A stretch of DNA of 64,000 nt from Prescottella soli (GCF_040024445.1 NZ_CP157276.1:2108001-2172000), one strand, 5' to 3'. Positions 36,762 to 45,907 are shown, numbered from the stretch's first letter. Numbers and translations: made by a program. Notes: generated by a model from the letters alone, not told the origin.

Positions 36762-37789
36762 TGCGTGTCCTCCACCTTCGCGATCTTGAATCCCGTGGGT
36801 GACGGGGCGACGGTGATCCGCTGACGGATGACGCCATCGGACGAGCCCGGTTTGCGCAGCCCGAGATCGACATTGAAGACGTTCGGGTCGGGGGTGGAGG
36901 CGACGGTGACGCAGTGCTCGGTGCCGAGGGAGACGTCGTCGATCCACTTCTGGATCTCCGGAACCGCGTTGGGCGCGACCATGAGCGATGCAACCCGTGC
37001 ACCGTCCCGTTCGACGTAGTAGGCGTGGTCGAAGGCTCGGATGACACCGGGGCCGTCCGAGGTGCTACCGGGGCCGCGGCCAACGCTGCGGCCGTCGGCC
37101 GCCGATTCCACACACCACGCCGGGGCTGGGGCCGCCGCCTCCGGCGTTGTCGAGGTCGCCGATGTCGTGGCCGCAGCGACGGCAGCCGGTTTCGGCGTGC
37201 CCTCGGTCGCAGTGTCGCCACTACCGAGGACGATCACGGTTGCCGCCGACGCGATCGCGAGGAGTGCGACCGCAGCGCCGCCGATCAGGAGGGGCTTCCG
37301 GCCGCCGGTCGTCGCCGTCTCGGGTTTCTCGGGCTTTGCCGCCTTCTCCGGTCTTGCTGCCCTCTCGGGCTTCTCGGGCTTCGCAGCCTTCTCGGGCTTC
37401 GCAGCCTTCTCGGGCTTCGCGGCCTTCTCAGGCTTCGCCGCCTTCTCAGGCTTCTCCCGCTTCTCGCCCTTCGCGCGCTTCTCGCGCTTCTTTCGGTCGG
37501 GGGCAGGTGATTCCGGGGCAACCAACCAGGTCGGCATCTGGTCGAACTCGTCGGGCAGAGTCGAATCCATCGATAGGTCGGCCTGGGGAGGCAGGGCGCC
37601 GACCGACGCACCGTCGACCGGAACATCCTGCTCCGGTGCAGGGTTCGGAACCCGAACTGACACCTCCTCCGGCACGGCGGGTGGCTCGGGTGGAGCCTGC
37701 GGCGCGGATTCCTCGGTGGCCGGTTCCCGTTCGTAGTGCTCGGTCACGTCCGGGAACAGAGAGTGCTCGGTCCGGTTGTCCGTCGCCAT
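36758..37789 (-). CDS. Single-pass membrane protein with KPEKAA repeats
   Basis: A 343-residue protein with no assigned function. Residues 1-98 are acidic and Pro-rich. Residues 99-157 are Lys/Glu/Ala-rich with repeated KPEKAA units. One transmembrane helix (about 166-189) is followed by an Ala/Thr/Pro linker. The globular C-terminal domain of about 115 residues carries two cysteines (AWCVES ... EHCVTV), probably disulphide-bonded outside the membrane. A CAGGAGGAC ribosome site precedes ATG 37789. It is translationally coupled to the pseudo-ParA gene. Confidence 0.78.
   Translation of the reverse strand: MATDNRTEHSLFPDVTEHYEREPATEESAPQAPPEPPAVPEEVSVRVPNPAPEQDVPVDGASVGALPPQADLSMDSTLPDEFDQMPTWLVAPESPAPDRKKREKRAKGEKREKPEKAAKPEKAAKPEKAAKPEKAAKPEKPERAARPEKAAKPEKPETATTGGRKPLLIGGAAVALLAIASAATVIVLGSGDTATEGTPKPAAVAAATTSATSTTPEAAAPAPAWCVESAADGRSVGRGPGSTSDGPGVIRAFDHAYYVERDGARVASLMVAPNAVPEIQKWIDDVSLGTEHCVTVASTPDPNVFNVDLGLRKPGSSDGVIRQRITVAPSPTGFKIAKVEDTQ
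37325..37453 (-). repeat. 18-base tandem repeat coding for KPEKAA
   Basis: The repeat codes for KPEKAA units at residues 113-155 of the membrane protein, four near-identical copies followed by degenerate ones. It is positively charged and helical and would lie on the cytoplasmic side. Copy number may vary between strains. Confidence 0.85.
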
Positions 37790-37804
37790 ATGTCCTCCTG
37801 CGAA

Positions 37805-37838
37805 GGTGGGGCGGGCCCGCGTCCGGGCCCGCCCCACC
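37805..37838 (-). terminator. Strong hairpin between the glycine-zipper protein gene and the membrane-protein gene
   Basis: A perfect 15-base GC-rich stem with a 4-base loop. It begins 6 bases after the stop at 37845 and ends just before the ribosome site of the next gene. It may act as a partial terminator or as an RNA stability element within one operon. Confidence 0.6.
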
Positions 37839-37844
37839 CCTGTC

Positions 37845-38990
37845 TCAAGCCTGGATGCCGGTCCCGACGGCGTCGCTGATCATGTTCGACGCGACACCGA
37901 GGGACGAGTCCTTGAAGAATCCCGCGAGGCGTGCGTCGACCTGCTCGAGCATCTGGTCGCCGCCGGGCTGGGATGCGACGAAATCGCGTGCCTGACGGTC
38001 CATTCCGGGCGCCGCAGCAACGGCGTCACGCACAGCCGACGCCGCAGCAGCACCGGCCGGGTTCGTCTCCCACTGCGCGAGGGTCTCCTCCGTCCAGGCC
38101 TTGATCTCCGGCTTGTCGACGTCGCGGAAGACCTTGTCGGCAGGATCCGGCAGCGGCTGCGGCTCACCGAGATCGCCGGCGCCGACCATGGTTCCGGCCA
38201 CGACGCCCGTGACAGCGGCTGGCGCGGCAAAGACCGCTGCTCCTACCGCAGCACCGATCGCAGTGCCGGCAACACCGTTGGTGACGAAGATGACCTGCCC
38301 CGGAATGCTGAGGAGCGTCCCGCCCGACATTCCGGCACCGATGACGCCACCGATCGTCCCACCCGCCAAGGCGCCGACGACGCCCCATCCGGCCGCGTGC
38401 GCCGCACCCATGCCGAGCTGCGCGGCGGCGACCCGGTTGGCGCGGCTGGTCTCGACGCCCAGCGAGCGCCAGAATGTCGACACCTCGGCCTCGATGACGG
38501 CGGAGGTGTTGTTGGTGCGCGCGAGGTCGCCGTCGGTCATCCAGTTGGGCTGCGACACATGGTAGGTGCCGAGGCGCAGGGTCTCCCGCGGCGCGATGAT
38601 CGGCGCGGTGGGTTCGACGTACGTGGGCAGGTGCAGGTCCTGAACCTGCACGGGCGCAACGTAGTAGTCGTCGGGTGCGTCGTAGGTGTTGGTGTCGTAG
38701 TTGTAGTACTCGAGCGGCTGGTACTCGATGTTCTGGTACTGCGCCGGCGGCTCCACCCAGTACACGGGCTCGGGCTGCGCGGGCGCCGAGGTGACGCCAC
38801 CCTGCGTCGACGGCGCCGACGTCACGCCACCCTGCGTCGAGGGAGTGGATGTGACACCACCCTGCGAGGGCAGCTGGTTCGGTGCCGCCTGCGCCGCGCC
38901 CGAGGCCGCCACCAGTACGGCGGCCGCAGCGGACGGAACGATCGCGACGCGTGCAACCGTCCCTACACGCGACTTGTGGTGCTTACCCAT
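37845..38990 (-). CDS. Exported glycine-zipper protein ('insoluble domain'-type)
   Basis: A 381-residue secreted protein. The signal peptide spans residues 1-36 with an AQA/AP cleavage site. Residues 41-70 are three copies of a TQGGVTSxP repeat. Residues 76-110 are Tyr-rich. Residues 187-273 are a long Gly/Ala-rich hydrophobic zipper (GALAGGTIGGVIGAG) that could insert into a membrane or self-associate. The C-terminal 100 residues are polar and helical. It resembles proteins of Corynebacteriales annotated only by that name. Function is unknown; it stands next to the membrane protein/pseudo-ParA pair. Confidence 0.8.
   Translation of the reverse strand: MGKHHKSRVGTVARVAIVPSAAAAVLVAASGAAQAAPNQLPSQGGVTSTPSTQGGVTSAPSTQGGVTSAPAQPEPVYWVEPPAQYQNIEYQPLEYYNYDTNTYDAPDDYYVAPVQVQDLHLPTYVEPTAPIIAPRETLRLGTYHVSQPNWMTDGDLARTNNTSAVIEAEVSTFWRSLGVETSRANRVAAAQLGMGAAHAAGWGVVGALAGGTIGGVIGAGMSGGTLLSIPGQVIFVTNGVAGTAIGAAVGAAVFAAPAAVTGVVAGTMVGAGDLGEPQPLPDPADKVFRDVDKPEIKAWTEETLAQWETNPAGAAAASAVRDAVAAAPGMDRQARDFVASQPGGDQMLEQVDARLAGFFKDSSLGVASNMISDAVGTGIQA
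38781..38870 (-). repeat. 30-base triplicated repeat coding for TQGGVTSxP
   Basis: Three copies in a row just after the signal peptide of the exported protein; the first copy is slightly diverged. Confidence 0.85.
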
Positions 38991-39302
38991 CTATCGAATC
39001 CCCCTCGGTGTCCTGAACGAAGTCGATCGGCCCGACCAGACGGAGCACTGAGACGGCGACAGAGACGTCCGATGGCTCGCGGGGAAGGAGGCATCGACGT
39101 GGCTAGCGACCGAAGCGCCCGCCACCCGGGCACGTGAACGCCCGGCAATCCCCCTCGGCAACAACGCCGCCCCCATCACGATGATCGTCCCCCGCCGACC
39201 CGCATCCCCCAGGCCGGACAATTTGCAATTCGGGATAGTACCTGGGCCGGCGGACCGATTCGACCCGCCCCCTCGGAGGGCTTCGGAGCGCCTCGAGGGG
39301 AG
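38991..39302. other. Intergenic region upstream of the exported-protein gene
   Basis: About 310 bases with no credible gene. It must hold the promoter of the exported-protein gene (minus strand). A weak hairpin with arms CCCCTCG/CGAGGGG (39269-39300) lies just behind the DUF2277 gene and could be its terminator. Confidence 0.5.
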
Positions 39303-39587
39303 TCAGGAAGACGCTGCCGCACCCCGTGCAGCGATCCGCTCCCGGACCTCGGGCCGCCGCAGCGGTGGGACGGTCTTGGGTGGCTGCCTTCGCGCCGGCA
39401 GGGCGGCAAGCAACTCCGCTGTCGTCGCGGTGACCTCTTCGACGGCCTTCTCGAAGGCCGCCCGGTTGGCGTCCGAGAGTTTGTGGATGCCACTGACCTT
39501 GCGGACGTACTGCCGGGCTGCGGCCTCGATCTCCTCGGGTGTGGCTGCCGGTTCGAGCCCGCGCAGCTCGGTGATGTTTCGGCACAT
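39303..39587 (-). CDS. DUF2277 domain protein
   Basis: A 94-residue protein beginning MCRNITELRGLEP, the conserved N-terminus of DUF2277, followed by an EEIEAAARQYVRKVSG helix. The ATG at 39587 is chosen because the family starts with MCRNI. It is divergent from the P450 gene; the shared promoter region carries the GATACCG-type repeats at 39641-39670. Function is unknown. Confidence 0.85.
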   Translation of the reverse strand: MCRNITELRGLEPAATPEEIEAAARQYVRKVSGIHKLSDANRAAFEKAVEEVTATTAELLAALPARRQPPKTVPPLRRPEVRERIAARGAAASS

Positions 39588-39640
39588 GCCTCGAACGGTA
39601 ATCCCGCGAAACGACGTCCGAAAGGGTTCCACGTGCCCGA

Positions 39641-39670
39641 GATACCGCGTACTTTCGGTATCAGATACCG
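39641..39670. promoter_or_regulatory. Putative operator: GATACCG / CGGTATC repeats
   Basis: The 7-base word GATACCG occurs at 39641-39647 and 39664-39670, with its inverse CGGTATC at 39656-39662. The last two form a 15-base palindrome (CGGTATC-A-GATACCG). The cluster lies 22 bases upstream of the P450 start and 54 from the DUF2277 start. It looks like a repressor or activator site. No regulator is assigned. Confidence 0.55.
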
Positions 39671-39691
39671 GGCCGTCACTGCGGGGGAACC

Positions 39692-41095
39692 ATGCGCGTC
39701 GCGTTGGAACTGGATACCGAAGCCGCGTCGATCCCCCATCCGCCGCGCCGTCTGCCCCTGCTCGGCGACGTCCTCGGCGTCTCGCTGCACACCCCGGTCC
39801 AGGACTCGATGCGGCTCGGCAGGAAGCTGGGACCGATCTTCGAGCGCAAGGCCCTGGGCCACCGGTTCGTGTTCGTCTCCGGTGCCGACATGGTCGCGGA
39901 GCTGTCCGACGAGTCCCGCTTCGCGAAGAACGTTGCGCCCGGCATCGCAGAGTTGCGTGGCATCGGCGGCGACGGCCTGTTCACCGCGTACAACGAGGAA
40001 CCGAACTGGGCGCGGGCGCACAACCTGCTGCGCCCGGCGTTCACGCAGGCCGCGATGCGCTCGTACCACGACATCATGGTGCAGGTGGCGGGTGAGCTCA
40101 CCGACCACTGGGACGCACGGGTGGGCGCCCCGGTGGACGTGTCGTCGGACATGACGAAGCTGACCCTCGAGACCATCGGGCGCACCGGCTTCAGCTATTC
40201 GTTCGACTCGTTCCGCCGCGAGCATCCGCACCCGTTCGTCGAGGCGATGGTCCGGGCCCTCACGCACGCGCAGCGCCGCACGTTCCGCAATGTGCCACTG
40301 CTCTCGAAGTTCTTGTACCGCAAGTCCGATCAGCAGAACGCGGCCGACACCGCGTACATGGCAGACGTGGTCGACGAGGTGATCCGACATCGCCGTGACA
40401 CGGTCGGCGAGGGCCCCGAGGATCTGCTCGAGATCATGCTGCGCACAGCCCGCGAGGGCGACCCGAACCGCCTCGACGAGGTGAACATTCGCAACCAGGT
40501 GGTGACATTCCTCGTCGCCGGTCACGAAACTACCTCGGGCGCATTGTCGTTCGCTCTCTACTACCTCGCACACAACCCGGACGTCCTCGCGCGGGCGCGC
40601 GCCGAGGTGGACGCGGTGTGGGGCGACGAGACGCCACCGTTCGAGAAGATCGCGAAGCTGCGCTACGTCCGACGCATCCTCGACGAGACGCTGCGCCTGT
40701 GGCCGACAGCTCCCGCGTACGCACGCGAGGCGCGGGAGGACACCGTGCTCGCCGGCCGGTACCCGATGCGGGCCGGCGACTGGATGCTCGTGCTCATCCC
40801 GGCACTGCACCGCGACCCGGCGTGGGGCGACGACCCGGAGCGGTTCGACCCCGAACGCTTCTCCCCCGAGCACGTCCGCGGCCGGGCGCCGCACATCTAC
40901 AAGCCGTTCGGCACCGGCGAACGCGCCTGCATCGGAAGACAATTCGCGATCCACGAAGCCGTCCTCGTGCTGGGAACCATTCTGCGCCGCTACGACTTCT
41001 CCGCGGACCCGGATTACCGGCTGCGCATCCAGGAACGTCTGACGCTCATGCCCGTCGGCTTCACGTTGAAGCTGCGACCGCGTGATCACGAATGA
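39692..41095 (+). CDS. Stand-alone CYP102-like (P450-BM3-type) cytochrome P450
   Basis: A 467-residue P450 that resembles the heme domain of the fatty-acid hydroxylase P450 BM3. It has the I-helix AGHETTSGALSFALYYL (276-292), the E332-x-x-R335 pair, and the heme loop FGTGERACIGRQFA with Cys413. The C-terminal EXLTLMPVGFTLKLRP-like segment matches the end of the BM3 heme domain. The protein ends there; no diflavin reductase is fused or adjacent. It probably hydroxylates a fatty acid or lipid with an external reductase. The GGGGGA ribosome site precedes ATG 39692. Confidence 0.87.
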   Translation: MRVALELDTEAASIPHPPRRLPLLGDVLGVSLHTPVQDSMRLGRKLGPIFERKALGHRFVFVSGADMVAELSDESRFAKNVAPGIAELRGIGGDGLFTAYNEEPNWARAHNLLRPAFTQAAMRSYHDIMVQVAGELTDHWDARVGAPVDVSSDMTKLTLETIGRTGFSYSFDSFRREHPHPFVEAMVRALTHAQRRTFRNVPLLSKFLYRKSDQQNAADTAYMADVVDEVIRHRRDTVGEGPEDLLEIMLRTAREGDPNRLDEVNIRNQVVTFLVAGHETTSGALSFALYYLAHNPDVLARARAEVDAVWGDETPPFEKIAKLRYVRRILDETLRLWPTAPAYAREAREDTVLAGRYPMRAGDWMLVLIPALHRDPAWGDDPERFDPERFSPEHVRGRAPHIYKPFGTGERACIGRQFAIHEAVLVLGTILRRYDFSADPDYRLRIQERLTLMPVGFTLKLRPRDHE

Positions 41096-41176
41096 ACGAC
41101 GCGACGGCAAGCCACACTGCCGCGTCTTCGGGCATGATGGTGTTTTGACCTAGGCATCACAAGGCTGGAGGCCCAC

Positions 41177-42277
41177 ATGGGCCAACCGTCCTCGCAGGAG
41201 GCACCCGAGCCGCGCCGCCCGGTCCGCTTCTGCACGGCGCCGACCGGCGCGCGGATCGCCTACACCTGCATGGGAAGGGGGCAGGCACTCCTCGTTCCCG
41301 CGGCGTGGATCAGCCATCTGGAACTGTTGTGGCAGGACCCGGCCTACCGCGCCTTCTTCACTCCTCTGTCAGCGGTCCGCACGGTGGTGCAGTACGACCG
41401 GCCCGGCTGCGGGCTTTCCGACCCCTGGCCCGGCGCCCAGGGGCTGGACACCGATGTGGCGGTGCTTCAGGCCCTCGCCGATCACCTGGACTTGGAGCGC
41501 TTCGACCTACTGGGCATCTCCCTGGGGGCGCCGGTGTCGGTCGCCTTCGCGGCGCGGTTCCCTGGGCGGGTCGGCCGGCTGATCCTGTACGGCGGTTACG
41601 CCGACGGCGCGCACATCGCCACGCCGGAGGTCCGCACCGCCATGCTGGGCATGATCCGGGCGCACTGGGGATTGGGGTCGGAGCTACTCACCGACATCTT
41701 CCTGCCGGACGGCAGTGCCGCGACCAAGGCGCTCTTCGCTCGGCTGCAGCGGGAGGCGGCGTCGCCACTCCTCGCCGTCGACCTGCTCGCGCAGTGCTAC
41801 GAGATCGACGTGACCGATCTACTCGCCCGCGTCTCCGCGCCGACGCTGGTGGTGCACCGGCGCGGAGACCGGGCGATGCCCTACCGTGCGGGCCGGGAGC
41901 TGGCCGCGCGGATCCCCGGCGCGCGCCTGGTCTCGCTGCCCGGCAGCAGCCATTTCCCACATGTGGGCGATGCCGCCGCCGTCGTCCGGGTGATCCTGGA
42001 ATTCCTGGGGGACAGTTCCGCCGTGCCCCCGTCGGAGCGGCCGGCCCCGCCCTCGGGTGAGTTGACCGCACGGCAGCTGCAGGTGGCGGCACTTGTCGCC
42101 GAGGGCATGACCAACCGGCAGATCGGCCGACGGCTGGGCATCGAGGAACGCTCCGCCGAGGGACACGTCGAGCGCATCCGTCTCCGCCTCGGCGTCACCT
42201 CCCGCGCCCAGGTGGCCGCCTGGTGGGCCCGACGCGTCTCCCCCGGCCCGGGAACCGACGTCGAGGTACCGGATTGA
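41177..42277 (+). CDS. Alpha/beta hydrolase fused to a LuxR DNA-binding domain
   Basis: A 366-residue two-domain protein. Residues 15-285 are an alpha/beta hydrolase with nucleophile elbow GISLGA (Ser115), a possible acid in VVHRRGDRAMPY, and a histidine in SSHFPHVGD. Residues 300-360 are a LuxR helix-turn-helix (LTARQLQVAALVAEGMTNRQ). Such fusions may sense a small ester or lactone by binding or hydrolysing it. Codon choice (more GGG and CTG runs) seems a little unlike neighbours, which may mean transfer; this is an impression, not a calculation. Confidence 0.85.
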   Translation: MGQPSSQEAPEPRRPVRFCTAPTGARIAYTCMGRGQALLVPAAWISHLELLWQDPAYRAFFTPLSAVRTVVQYDRPGCGLSDPWPGAQGLDTDVAVLQALADHLDLERFDLLGISLGAPVSVAFAARFPGRVGRLILYGGYADGAHIATPEVRTAMLGMIRAHWGLGSELLTDIFLPDGSAATKALFARLQREAASPLLAVDLLAQCYEIDVTDLLARVSAPTLVVHRRGDRAMPYRAGRELAARIPGARLVSLPGSSHFPHVGDAAAVVRVILEFLGDSSAVPPSERPAPPSGELTARQLQVAALVAEGMTNRQIGRRLGIEERSAEGHVERIRLRLGVTSRAQVAAWWARRVSPGPGTDVEVPD

Positions 42278-42375
42278 GGTACCGGCAGGGGTGATTCCCG
42301 CCTATCCGCCGGTACGCCCCTCCGCGAGGCTCGTAGTCACATCGACTGACCGCGAACCTCGAAAGGAGCGCAGCG

Positions 42376-43074
42376 ATGGACGCCAGCCACGACGTGTTGT
42401 CCTTCGAGCCGAAGGAGCCGACGCCGACAACGCCAGAAGCATTTCGGCCCCATCCACTCCGCGGGCCGTTCAACGCCTTGTTCTTCACGGCACTCGACCG
42501 GTACCTGGATCACCTGCTGTGGCCGCACAAGCGATCCCTCTTCGACGACCTTCCCGCTACGGTCCTCGAGCTGGGGCCCGGTGTGGGGGCCAACCTGCGC
42601 TATCTCCGCGCCGGCACCAGGCTGATCGCCGTCGAGCCGAACCCGGCCATGCACGATCGCCTGCGCGCGCGAGCCGCACGCGCCCACATCGATCTCGAAC
42701 TGCACACCACCGGCGCCGAACAGCTCGACCTGCCCGACGCGTCGGTGGACGCGGTGATTTCCAGCCTCGTGCTCTGCACCGTGTCCGACCCCGGCGCCGT
42801 CCTCGCCGAGGTGCACCGCGTCCTGCGTCCCGGCGGGCGATACGCCTTCCTGGAACACGTCGCCGCCCCGGACGGCACCGTGCTCCGGCGTCTGCAGCGG
42901 GCCGCCCGCCGGCCGTGGAATTGGATCTTCGAAGGCTGTTCCTGCGAGCGGGACCTGCAGGCATCCATCGAGGCTGCCGGATTCGCGGAGACGACCATCG
43001 AGGCCTACCGGCTGCACTCGCCCTTCCTGCCGGTCAACACGCAGATCGCCGGCGTCTCGCGCAAGGACAGCTGA
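42376..43074 (+). CDS. Class I SAM-dependent methyltransferase, METTL7-like
   Basis: A 232-residue methyltransferase with motif I VLELGPGVG (63-71), VEPNPAMHDRL, and the VISSLVLCTVSDPGAVLAEV and LRPGGRYAFLEHV segments. The WNWIFEGCSCERDLQASIE stretch resembles the GC-x-x-x-R-D/E motif of METTL7-type enzymes, some of which methylate thiols. It is 98 bases behind the hydrolase-LuxR gene, same strand, so possibly one unit. The substrate is unknown. Confidence 0.8.
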   Translation: MDASHDVLSFEPKEPTPTTPEAFRPHPLRGPFNALFFTALDRYLDHLLWPHKRSLFDDLPATVLELGPGVGANLRYLRAGTRLIAVEPNPAMHDRLRARAARAHIDLELHTTGAEQLDLPDASVDAVISSLVLCTVSDPGAVLAEVHRVLRPGGRYAFLEHVAAPDGTVLRRLQRAARRPWNWIFEGCSCERDLQASIEAAGFAETTIEAYRLHSPFLPVNTQIAGVSRKDS

Positions 43075-43104
43075 CGGACACCTCGACAGCGGTGCAGACG
43101 CCGA

Positions 43105-43133
43105 AGCCCTCCCGATCGACGACCGGGAGGGCT
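43105..43133. terminator. Hairpin terminator between methyltransferase and fadA6
   Basis: 10-base stem (AGCCCTCCCG) with a 9-base loop between convergent genes. Confidence 0.75.
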
Positions 43134-43159
43134 CGGGAGGTCTTCGGAAGCGGCCGGGA

Positions 43160-44314
<1,155 letters not shown>

Positions 44315-44333
44315 AACAGCTCCTGGATTCGGA

Positions 44334-44957
44334 TTACTTGTGGGAGTCGGGGCTGGCAAGCCCGTCCAGAACGATGGAGAGGTACTGCTTGGCAACGGCT
44401 TCGGCGGTCATCGGACCACCCGGCCGGTACCAGCGCACGGCAACCCAGACCGTGTCGCGCATGAAGCGGAAGACGATTTCGATGTCGAGATCCTTGCGGA
44501 AGCTCCCGTCGGCGACACCGGCCTCGAGTACCCCGACCCACAGGTCGCGGAACTCCTGGTTACGCTCGGCGAGGTACGCGAATCGCTCGTTGGCGGCGAG
44601 GTGCTTGACCTCGTCCTGGTAGATCGCGACCGCGCTGTGCGAGGCGTCGATCGCCTCGAACGACGCGATCACGAGCGCCTCGAAGGTCTCGCGCGAGCCC
44701 ATGCCCGCGTCGACGATCTCTCGGTAGCGGCCGAACAGGTCGTCCTGGAAGCCGCGCAGGATCTCGTCCACCATCGACTCCTTGGAGTCGAAGTGGTGGT
44801 AGAGGCTGCCGGACAGGATGCCCGCCGCGTCGGCGATGTCACGCACGGTGGTGGCCCGCAGACCACGTTCGGCGAACAGGCCCGCGGCGAGTTCGAGGAG
44901 CTCGGCGCGACGCCCGGACTTGTTCGAAGACTCGTCGGCGTCTCGGGGTGGAGTCAT
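44334..44957 (-). CDS. kstR2: KstR2, TetR-family repressor of the steroid-ring regulon
   Basis: A 207-residue TetR regulator. The N-terminal helix-turn-helix is highly typical of KstR2 (FAERGLRATTVRDIADAAGI; GSLYHHFDSKESMVDEI), and the WVAVRWYRPGGPMTAE segment in the ligand domain is also conserved. The ATG at 44957 is chosen for the AGGA ribosome site eight bases upstream; an ATG three codons earlier is possible. It represses the C/D-ring genes and is released by HIP-CoA. A KstR2-type site just upstream points to autoregulation. Confidence 0.94.
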   Translation of the reverse strand: MTPPRDADESSNKSGRRAELLELAAGLFAERGLRATTVRDIADAAGILSGSLYHHFDSKESMVDEILRGFQDDLFGRYREIVDAGMGSRETFEALVIASFEAIDASHSAVAIYQDEVKHLAANERFAYLAERNQEFRDLWVGVLEAGVADGSFRKDLDIEIVFRFMRDTVWVAVRWYRPGGPMTAEAVAKQYLSIVLDGLASPDSHK

Positions 44958-44973
44958 GCCGGACATCCTACCA

Positions 44974-44991
44974 ACCAAGCGATTGCTAGGG
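44974..44991. promoter_or_regulatory. KstR2-type operator upstream of kstR2
   Basis: ACCAAGCGATTGCTAGGG keeps a perfect left half and an imperfect right half, 16 bases upstream of the kstR2 ATG. It would give weaker autorepression than the other two sites. Confidence 0.82.
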
Positions 44992-45029
44992 TATCGCCGC
45001 ATTTCGCCCAGCGGGCAGTTTTCCACAGC

Positions 45030-45080
45030 GGCCGAATGTCACATCGGCGCAGCTGAACTGAACCGATGTGACATTCGGCC
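45030..45080 (-). terminator. Long inverted repeat behind ipdF
   Basis: A perfect 18-base stem with a 15-base loop, 21 bases after the ipdF stop and 38 before the kstR2 operator. It is a likely terminator insulating kstR2 from the fadE30-ipdF operon. Confidence 0.75.
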
Positions 45081-45101
45081 ACCGCGGGCACGGTCGACGA
45101 C

Positions 45102-45907
45102 CTACGCGCGCTGGCTGGAGACCGAGACGATCTCGCCGGTCATGTAGGTGGTGTAGTCGCTCGCGAGCATCGCGATGACCGACGCGATCTCCCACACCTC
45201 GGCGGCACGGCCGTACGCCTCGCGCGACGCCAGGCTGTCGAGCAGCTCGTCGCTGGTGACCTTCGCCAGGAACGGGTGCTTGGCGATGGACGGCGAGACC
45301 GCGTTGATGCGGACGCCGAACTCGGCGGCCTCGATCGCGGAGCAGCGGGTGAGCGCCATGACGCCGGCCTTCGCGGCCGCGTAGTGCGACTGCGAGTGCT
45401 GCGCACGCCAGCCCAGGACGGAGGCGTTGTTGACGATGACGCCGCCGTGTTCGACACCCTTGAAGTAGCGCAGCGCGGCGCGGGTGGCGCGGAAGGTGCT
45501 CGTCAGCGTGATGTCGACGACGCGGTCCCACTGCTCGTCGGTCATGTCGACGATCGGGGTCTCGCCGCCCAGGCCGGCGTTGTTGACCAGGACGTCGATG
45601 CGGCCCAGCTTCTCGGCCGCGCCGACGATCAGTGCGTCGACCTGCTCGGTGCTCGAGACGTCGCACACGAACGACTCGACCTGCTGGCTGCCGAACTCGG
45701 CAGACAGCTTCTCCACGGTCTCACCGAGACGACGCTCGTGGAAGTCCGAGACCAGGACGTCGGCACCCTCGAGCAGCGCGCGGCGCGCGGTCGAGAAGCC
45801 GATGCCGGTGCCGGCCGCGGCGGTCACGACGATCTTCTTGCCCTTGAGCAGGTCGTGGCCCGCAACCTCTTCGGGAGCGACGGCGAGCGGGGACTTGATG
45901 GTGGCGG

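Noticed and set aside
37325-37453. Tandem repeats considered as a CRISPR array or minisatellite
   Set aside because: The units are 18 bases, contiguous without spacers and in frame, coding for KPEKAA; it is a coding repeat.
42263-42285. Direct repeat GAGGTACCGG twice at the end of the hydrolase-LuxR gene, considered as an attachment site or target duplication
   Set aside because: Copies are 3 bases apart within coding sequence, no integrase or mobile element is near, so it gives no evidence of insertion.
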